A stretch of 9,454 nt of DNA from assembly GCA_002825515.1 (NCBI GenBank), contig PJET01000167.1:1-9454 (forward strand), given 5' to 3'. Below are positions 5,689 to 9,454 of this stretch, piece by piece. The notes under the pieces were generated by a model. The model saw only the letters and a list, made by a program, of their open reading frames with translations, made no database searches and was not told the DNA's origin. The position numbers and the translations under genes are program-made. The first letter of the stretch is position 1. Every line of letters starts with the position of its first letter. The DNA is from Candidatus Thorarchaeota archaeon MP11T_1. Its GTDB lineage: Archaea; Asgardarchaeota; Thorarchaeia; Thorarchaeales; Thorarchaeaceae.

Positions 5689-6318
5689 TTACTTCTCTAG
5701 AAGAGCCTTAATCCGTTTCACTCCGTCAATTGCATCCGGACTGTAATCATCTGCTCCTAACTCTTTAGCAAGCTCCATAGAGAGAGGTGCACCGCCCACG
5801 ATTAGTTTTATCCTCTCCCTAAGACCAGCTTCTTGAAGTGCTTTTTCAACTGTAGCTATCTCTCTCATGGTCATCGTGAGCAAAGCACTGAGTGCAACAA
5901 CCTTGGCTTTTGTTTCCTTAACAGCCTCAACGATTTTCTCAGGTGGGCAATCCGTGCCTAAGTCAACCACTTCAAAACCTGCAGATACGAGCATGGAGAT
6001 TAGGATGTTCTTCCCAATGTCATGGTTGTCACCCTTCACGGTAGCAGCGACAATTGGGGACTTCTGTTCAACATCGTCAGACTTCAAATACGGTTTGAGT
6101 GCTTCAAACGCTGTCTTCATAGTATCTCCTGCTAGGACAAGCTCAGCAAGGAAATACTCATCATTCTCGTATCTTTTTCCGACCTCTTCCATTCCTGTTG
6201 TAAGCGCCTTTAGGATATCTTGTGGGTTCGTACCAGCATCGATTTGCTGTTGAACAGCGTTAGCCACATTATCGATATCAAGTTCGATTATTTTGTTAGT
6301 TACATCTTTGAGGTCCAT
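5689..6318 (-). CDS. Methyltransferase cognate corrinoid protein (MtaC/MttC-like)
   Basis: This 209-residue cytoplasmic protein carries cobalamin and shuttles methyl groups between a substrate-specific methyltransferase and a second acceptor. Residues 1-85 form the helical cap domain (TGMEEVGKRYENDEYFLAEL at 41-60 is typical). Residues 88-209 form the Rossmann B12 domain with DNHDIG at 97-102 (D-x-H-x-x-G; H99 is the lower cobalt ligand), S144-x-L146 and G175-G176. The end GADDYSPDAIDGV matches the family. Length is the normal 205-215. The ATG has GGAG 10 bases upstream. No MtaB/MttB/MtbB-type methyltransferase, reactivase or MtrH homolog is encoded nearby, so the methyl donor and acceptor are unknown. 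It is divergent from the TPR gene (138 bp between starts). Confidence 0.92.
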   Translation of the reverse strand: MDLKDVTNKIIELDIDNVANAVQQQIDAGTNPQDILKALTTGMEEVGKRYENDEYFLAELVLAGDTMKTAFEALKPYLKSDDVEQKSPIVAATVKGDNHDIGKNILISMLVSAGFEVVDLGTDCPPEKIVEAVKETKAKVVALSALLTMTMREIATVEKALQEAGLRERIKLIVGGAPLSMELAKELGADDYSPDAIDGVKRIKALLEK

Positions 6319-6423
6319 TGTTGTCTAGCTCCGAATTCAATATTCATGACTGTTAAACGACGTAATATTCCTTATTTTCTGTCATTTTCTCAGACTTTTC
6401 AAAAGAGGGGTAACACAATCAAG

Positions 6424-6432
6424 GATATATTA
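6424..6432 (+). promoter_or_regulatory. TATA box of the TPR/methyltransferase operon
   Basis: GATATATTA is centred about 29 bases before the ATG at 6457, the distance expected for a leaderless transcript. This decides the start: longer versions of the frame (ATG at 6346 or earlier) would run through the promoter and into the corrinoid gene. Confidence 0.55.
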
Positions 6433-6456
6433 GGTAAAGCACCGCGAGAAACAGAC

Positions 6457-7086
6457 ATGAATGATTCAATACGCGAAACCCTGAGTAAAAATCTTCACGA
6501 GAGGAGAATGGACTCAAAAGACCCAGAGAGCTGGTATGAACTTGGGGGAATTCTTTATGATGATGGGGACTTGAAAGCGGCTGAGGTCGCATTCCAAACA
6601 GCATTGGACCTGAACCCTTGTTTTGTTGATGCATGGCGAGATCTAGGAGCTGTATTATTTGTCCAAAATCGCTTCGATGACGCTGAGCAAGCACTCAAGG
6701 GAGCATTGGAACACAATAATGATGAATCAGATGTGTGGTATAACCTTGGATGTGTCTACAATGCTATAGATCAGCTTGATGATGCAGAGCTCGCATTCAG
6801 AAGGGCATCTGAGCTAAATCCAGAGGACTCTGATACATGGTGTAATCTAGGAGTGATTCTATCTAATCTTGGAAGGACCGAAGAGGCTGAAAAAGCTTTG
6901 AAGAGGGCTGTAGAGATTCGACCAGAGCACTTTGTTGGATGGTTGAACCTGATCAATTTTTATGAAGACGAGGGACGAAGCAAAGAGGCTGAAGAGACTC
7001 ATCAATATGCGCTTGAACATATACCCAATTTTGATCAGCTTCTCGAGGATTTAGCGGATTATATTGAGGATGTACAAGAGGAATAG
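6457..7086 (+). CDS. Tetratricopeptide repeat (TPR) protein
   Basis: This 209-residue, acidic, soluble protein is built of five consecutive 34-residue TPRs at about 23-56, 57-90, 91-124, 125-158 and 159-192. Each has the W/Y-x-x-LG ... AE-x-AF-x-x-AL-x-L-x-P pattern (for example SWYELGGILYDDGDLKAAE, DTWCNLGVILSNLGRTEEAE). A short helical cap follows (193-209, DQLLEDLADYIEDVQEE). TPR stacks form a right-handed superhelix that binds peptides or partner proteins; there is no catalytic site. Start is chosen at ATG 6457 because of the TATA element just upstream. The following methyltransferase begins 3 bases after the stop, so the two are co-transcribed and probably translationally coupled, suggesting that the TPR protein is a partner or substrate adaptor for it. 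Confidence 0.9.
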   Translation: MNDSIRETLSKNLHERRMDSKDPESWYELGGILYDDGDLKAAEVAFQTALDLNPCFVDAWRDLGAVLFVQNRFDDAEQALKGALEHNNDESDVWYNLGCVYNAIDQLDDAELAFRRASELNPEDSDTWCNLGVILSNLGRTEEAEKALKRAVEIRPEHFVGWLNLINFYEDEGRSKEAEETHQYALEHIPNFDQLLEDLADYIEDVQEE

Positions 7087-7089
7087 ATC

Positions 7090-7662
7090 ATGTCTGAATC
7101 CCAAACTCATCTCGAAACCCCTCCTCAAAAAATCACACTTGAACGCGTTTCTACTGAAGGTCTGATCCTAGATATTGGTGGGGGTGGAGAGGGTCTAGTA
7201 TCAAGGATTGAGGATGGAAGGGTCTGCGCACTGGATATCAGAATGAGTGAGGTCAGAGAAGCTCAGATTCATGGTAACTTGTCAAACTGGTTTGTCGCAG
7301 ACGGTAGTCAGCTTTGTTTCAAGGACTCAGTTTTCGATACTGTGACACTATGGTTCTCACTTGGTTTTATGAGTGATTGGAAAACAAAACGTGAAGTCCT
7401 TGGAGCAGCATATCGAGTTCTCAAGAATAATGGTAAATTATCAATACTGGCAAGTCACATTCCGGAGACTGGTGATAGCCTGATTTTCTGGGCTACTTTT
7501 ACTTTCCCAGATGGAACTCGTTCCAAGATTGGATATGGTCTGAGAGGGAGACAGAATCAGACTCTTCCAAGAGTGTTGGAGGTCATTTCGGAAGTGGGAT
7601 TTAATCAACACCAGTTTGAAGACCATGGCGAATGGTTCAAAGTTGAATCGCGAAAGTCGTAG
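7090..7662 (+). CDS. Class I SAM-dependent methyltransferase (Methyltransf_11-like)
   Basis: The 190-residue protein has the Rossmann-like methyltransferase core. Motif I is ILDIGGGGEG (27-36). The acidic strand-2 end is CALDIR (46-51), the motif III region is WFVADGSQLCFKDSVFDTV (61-79), and the post-strand-4 segment YRVLKNNGKLSIL (about 107-119) is typical of the family. The substrate region is short. No methyl-acceptor motif specific for RNA, quinone or protein is seen, so the substrate is unknown. AGAGGAA around 7077-7083, inside the end of the TPR gene, serves as ribosome binding site. The 3-bp gap to that gene implies one operon; protein methylation guided by the TPR partner is one possibility, but that is inference. 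Confidence 0.85.
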   Translation: MSESQTHLETPPQKITLERVSTEGLILDIGGGGEGLVSRIEDGRVCALDIRMSEVREAQIHGNLSNWFVADGSQLCFKDSVFDTVTLWFSLGFMSDWKTKREVLGAAYRVLKNNGKLSILASHIPETGDSLIFWATFTFPDGTRSKIGYGLRGRQNQTLPRVLEVISEVGFNQHQFEDHGEWFKVESRKS

Positions 7663-7727
7663 GTATTTAATCCAAAACCTTAAAGTACAGACTCAATTCT
7701 GAGCGGACAGTCACAAGCTAGGTGAAA

Positions 7728-8249
7728 ATGATGAGCCTTGCAGTATGGTGGAGACGCGGCAGCAAACCCGGTCTAATCTTAATGCTTTTAGGAATTGCGG
7801 GTTTTGTCCAGATACCAATAATTTGGCATGCACAGGTCTACGTGAGTGTTCTAAGTGCAGAACTCCAGATTTTGGTTTCTATCGGAGTCATGGTAGTTCT
7901 TGGCGGATCCTACATACTCATGGCTGAAGCCATGTATCGATGGGCACATATCATATCGAAGAGAAAGACACGCAGACGTCAGCGAGGAAAAACTAACTGG
8001 ATTGGTAGGCTCTCTGCATTCGCTCGGTCTAAAACAGATCTACCTGCATTTGTGGGTGTAGGCCTCTTGACCTGTGTTTTCTTCTTGTTCTATTTTGTCC
8101 CATTCGGTTTTGCAGATGCTGGTAGTCTTCCATCATGGATTGCTACACTTGCGTTCCTTGACCCATTATTCGTCTATATTCTTGGAGTCAATGCGGCAGC
8201 AATTGCGACTGCCTTTGTTGCGAGCTATATGAACTACAAGATTAAATGA
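7728..8249 (+). CDS. Four-helix membrane protein of unknown function
   Basis: The protein has 173 residues from ATG 7728. Hydrophobic helices lie at about 14-33 (PGLILMLLGIAGFVQIPIIW), 47-70, 106-126 (LPAFVGVGLLTCVFFLFYFV) and 146-168. A strongly basic loop between helices 2 and 3 (SKRKTRRRQRGKTN, about 77-90) should face the cytoplasm by the positive-inside rule, which puts both ends in the cytoplasm too. The frame opens earlier with GTG at 7722, but GGTGA at 7721-7725 is better read as the Shine-Dalgarno site for ATG 7728 or 7731. A TATA-like GTATTTAATC (about 7663-7672) lies upstream, so it may have its own promoter. No family recognised. Confidence 0.7.
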   Translation: MMSLAVWWRRGSKPGLILMLLGIAGFVQIPIIWHAQVYVSVLSAELQILVSIGVMVVLGGSYILMAEAMYRWAHIISKRKTRRRQRGKTNWIGRLSAFARSKTDLPAFVGVGLLTCVFFLFYFVPFGFADAGSLPSWIATLAFLDPLFVYILGVNAAAIATAFVASYMNYKIK

Positions 8250-8316
8250 AGATAGTTTGGCAGCATCTCAAATCTTAATAATCGTATGAAGCGCGTATTA
8301 CATTGAGGTGCATTTC

Positions 8317-8790
8317 ATGTCAGGTTTGGAAGTAGGAAGTGAGGCTCCAGAGTTTGTACTCTTGGAAGCTCCAGGAAAAACTGTCACTTTGAGTGAAGAG
8401 CTCCAGAAGGGACCAGTAGTGCTTGTTTTCTATCCAGCAGATTTCTCCTCAGTATGCCAAGAGGAGCTTTGTAGGTTTAGAGATGTGCTAGCAGACTATA
8501 ATGACTTGGGAGCTAATGTGCTGGGAATCTCAGTGGATGGCATTTTCAGTCATAAAGCCTTCAAAGAAGCCAACGACATCCAATTTCCTCTACTCTCTGA
8601 TTGGGAGAAGACGGTTATCAGGGCATATGATGTTGTTCTTGATGACCTTGCAGGCATGAAGGAAGTGGCAAAGAGAGCAGTTTTTGTAATTGATGTTGAT
8701 AAGACCGTCATTTATGTATGGGTGAGTGATAATCCTGGTCAGCTGCCACCTTTTGATGAAGTGAAGTTGGCTGTGGAAAAACTAGCATAA
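8317..8790 (+). CDS. Peroxiredoxin (AhpC/TSA fold, PrxQ/BCP-like)
   Basis: This thioredoxin-fold peroxidase of 157 residues reduces H2O2 or organic peroxides with electrons from a thioredoxin-like donor. The N-terminus GSEAPEFVLLEAPGKTVTL (7-25) is typical. The active-site block FYPADFSSVCQEELCRFRD (38-56) holds the peroxidatic Cys47 and a second Cys52, the C-x4-C spacing of PrxQ/BCP enzymes. The usual Thr of P-x-x-x-T-x-x-C is Ser44, a tolerated change. The partner Arg is probably R120 (KRAVFVID). The frame opens with GTG at 8308, but ATG 8317 is preferred because GAGGTG at 8305-8310 stands 6 bases before it. A TATA-like CTTAATAATC lies at 8274-8283. It would defend an anaerobe against oxidative stress. 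Confidence 0.92.
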   Translation: MSGLEVGSEAPEFVLLEAPGKTVTLSEELQKGPVVLVFYPADFSSVCQEELCRFRDVLADYNDLGANVLGISVDGIFSHKAFKEANDIQFPLLSDWEKTVIRAYDVVLDDLAGMKEVAKRAVFVIDVDKTVIYVWVSDNPGQLPPFDEVKLAVEKLA

Positions 8791-8807
8791 CCAAACCATG
8801 GCGTTAT

Positions 8808-8816
8808 CTTTATATC
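8808..8816 (+). promoter_or_regulatory. TATA box of tRNA-Phe
   Basis: CTTTATATC lies about 36-40 bp before the mature tRNA 5' end, nearly identical to the TATA box at 910-918. Transcription would start around 8837, leaving a leader of about 12 bases for RNase P. A short inverted repeat, CCAGT (8823-8827) / ACTGG (8840-8844), flanks the start region. Confidence 0.5.
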
Positions 8817-8848
8817 ACATTACCAGTGGAGAACAGACTACTGGCATT

Positions 8849-8955
8849 GCCGCGGTAGATCAGCCAGGGAGATCGCACGGCTGAAGACCGTGTTGTCCGC
8901 GGTTCACATAGACTCACTACGAGTTTGTGGCCGAAAAATCCGCGCCGCGGCACCA
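8849..8955 (+). tRNA. tRNA-Phe (anticodon GAA) with a 30-nt intron in the T-loop
   Basis: All arms can be folded by eye. The acceptor is GCCGCGG (8849-8855) with CCGCGGC (8945-8951). The D-arm is GATC / GATC (8858-8861 / 8871-8874). The anticodon arm is CACGG-CTGAAGA-CCGTG (8876-8892) with anticodon GAA at 8883-8885, followed by variable loop TTGTC. The T-stem is CGCGG (8898-8902) with CCGCG (8940-8944). The discriminator is A8952 and CCA is encoded (8953-8955). The T-loop is interrupted: TTC (8903-8905) and AAAT (8936-8939) become the standard TTCAAAT only after removal of 8906-8935. The spliced length is 77 including CCA. Fold and anticodon are secure; the intron position is unusual. Confidence 0.93.
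8906..8935 (+). other. Archaeal tRNA intron at position 56/57 (bulge-helix-bulge)
   Basis: The excised 30 bases fit the substrate of the archaeal splicing endonuclease. A 4-bp central helix pairs CGGT (8900-8903) with GCCG (8930-8933). A 3-nt bulge on the 5' side is 8904-8906 (cut after C8905), and one on the 3' side is 8934-8936 (cut after A8935). The intron arm is nine continuous pairs, 8907-8915 with 8921-8929 (two G-U), capped by a 5-base loop. The central helix borrows bases of the T-stem, so the T-arm can fold only after splicing. This is the relaxed form lacking an outer helix. Confidence 0.85.
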
Positions 8956-8961
8956 TTATAC

Positions 8962-9126
8962 TTACTCCTTCTCAAGAATCTCATGTATAGTAGATGCTGA
9001 TTTTCGTCCATCAGAAACAGCATAGACAAAATCATACTGAATTCGTGGGTTTGCAGATGTCATGCTTCCTACCAGAACATTCGACACCCATTCACCCGTC
9101 CACTTCCTAACACATCGAGATCGGAC
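8962..9126 (-). pseudogene. Possible C-terminal remnant of a protein gene
   Basis: The minus strand has a 54-codon open stretch ending at TAA (8962-8964), just past the tRNA 3' end. Its last part reads like a real protein, ending SDGRKSASTIHEILEKE, a helix of the kind seen at the C-terminus of FAD/NAD oxidoreductases (the AxxDGRxAAxxI pattern). The only ATG gives 33 residues (start at 9063). Upstream the frame closes (TAA at 9127-9129). A different frame over about 9080-9200 is open and also protein-like (SVDIEFYPYIGYLTVKSDLD), which would fit a gene broken by a frameshift. Codons look ordinary. This could equally be chance open frame; I see no complete gene in 8956-9210. Confidence 0.3.
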
Positions 9127-9138
9127 TTAACTGTCAAG

Positions 9139-9155
9139 TATCCGATATATGGATA
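9139..9155. promoter_or_regulatory. Palindrome with TATA-like centre upstream of the staygreen gene
   Basis: TATCC (9139-9143) and GGATA (9151-9155) flank GATATAT, a possible TATA element. It is about 56-72 bases before the ATG at 9211, so the transcript would have a leader of about 30 bases. A repressor at this palindrome would cover the TATA element. It resembles but does not match the nitroreductase operators. Confidence 0.3.
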
Positions 9156-9210
9156 GAACTCAATATCAACACTAATTATCTGGTATGAACATATCCAGAA
9201 TGATTGAATT

Positions 9211-9454
9211 ATGCGAAGATTGAATCCAGAAAAACTTCATGTCCGTTTTAATACTCCAACTAATGAAGAGGGACCTATACTGCCTCGCACTTATACACTA
9301 ACTCATTCTGATCGGACTGGAGAACTCTACTTGACCATAGGACCGAATTATGATATGAAACAAATCCGTGGATGGTACACTCGACTAATGCGGGATGAAG
9401 TCTTGGCAGAATGGAAAGATGATACAGAGGGACTAACGCTACATGTTTATTGTG
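9211..9454 (+). CDS. Staygreen (SGR) family protein, putative Mg-dechelatase (partial, runs off window)
   Basis: The first 81 codons are present. The sequence carries the hallmark of the staygreen domain: PRTYTLTHSDRTGELYLTIG (25-44) followed by QIRGWYTRLMRDEVLAEW (51-68) and LTLHVYC (75-81), where the family goes on to a His/Ser/Gly-rich stretch. In plants SGR removes Mg from chlorophyll a. Bacterial homologs of similar size are known, and the residues reported as important there (His-x-Asp in THSD, and the Asp of RDE) are present as H32, D34 and D62. The start ATG fits the family N-terminus (LNPEKLHVRF). There is no strong Shine-Dalgarno site. No chlorophyll-pathway gene is seen in the window, so the tetrapyrrole substrate is unknown. 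Confidence 0.88.
   Translation, partial: MRRLNPEKLHVRFNTPTNEEGPILPRTYTLTHSDRTGELYLTIGPNYDMKQIRGWYTRLMRDEVLAEWKDDTEGLTLHVYC

Noticed and set aside
6220..6456. N-terminal extension of the TPR gene (frame open from 6220)
   Set aside because: It overlaps the corrinoid gene and runs through the TATA element at 6424-6432. The extension has no TPR pattern, and the ATG at 6457 sits at the leaderless distance from the TATA box.
1..9454. CRISPR array, insertion sequence, integrase or toxin-antitoxin system
   Set aside because: No regularly spaced direct repeats, transposase or integrase motifs, or terminal inverted repeats with target duplications were found by eye. The tRNA end shows no visible duplicated attachment site within the window.

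Overview
The window looks archaeal. The evidence is a tRNA-Phe gene with a bulge-helix-bulge intron, several TATA-box promoters sitting about 25-30 bp before short-leader or leaderless starts, frequent AGA/AGG/ATA codons, and an ArsR-like winged-helix regulator of archaeal style. Gene content (corrinoid protein, small membrane proteins, TPR protein, staygreen-like protein) would fit an uncultured anaerobic lineage such as an Asgard archaeon or Bathyarchaeia. That placement is a guess; nothing here fixes the phylum.

Layout, left to right. The first 71 bases hold the tail of a probable membrane protein. A winged-helix regulator follows (142-801). Just downstream are three pseudopalindromes centred exactly 21 bp apart over a TATA box (893-951), in front of a small His/Lys-rich ORF or structured RNA (957-1151). 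A solitary DNA-methyltransferase-like gene (1252-1926, minus) is divergent from a two-helix membrane protein (2067-2315). Next comes a minus-strand block: a four-helix membrane protein, then a nitroreductase/flavin-reductase operon (3248-4408) whose promoter carries two abutting 16-bp operators. Then come a membrane-anchored, sequon-rich surface protein (4566-5249), a small charged protein (5345-5551) and an orphan corrinoid protein (5689-6318).

From 6457 the genes run on the plus strand: a five-repeat TPR protein closely coupled to a class I SAM methyltransferase, a four-helix membrane protein, a PrxQ/BCP-like peroxiredoxin, and tRNA-Phe(GAA) with an intron inside the T-loop. After a stretch with a possible gene remnant on the minus strand, the window ends inside a staygreen (Mg-dechelatase) family gene starting at 9211.

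The clearest functional theme is redox and cofactor chemistry: two flavoproteins under a dedicated operator pair, a peroxiredoxin, a corrinoid protein, and a homolog of the enzyme that removes Mg from chlorophyll in plants. No single large new system is evident. The most notable items are the T-loop tRNA intron, the staygreen homolog in an archaeal context, and the two phased operator arrays.
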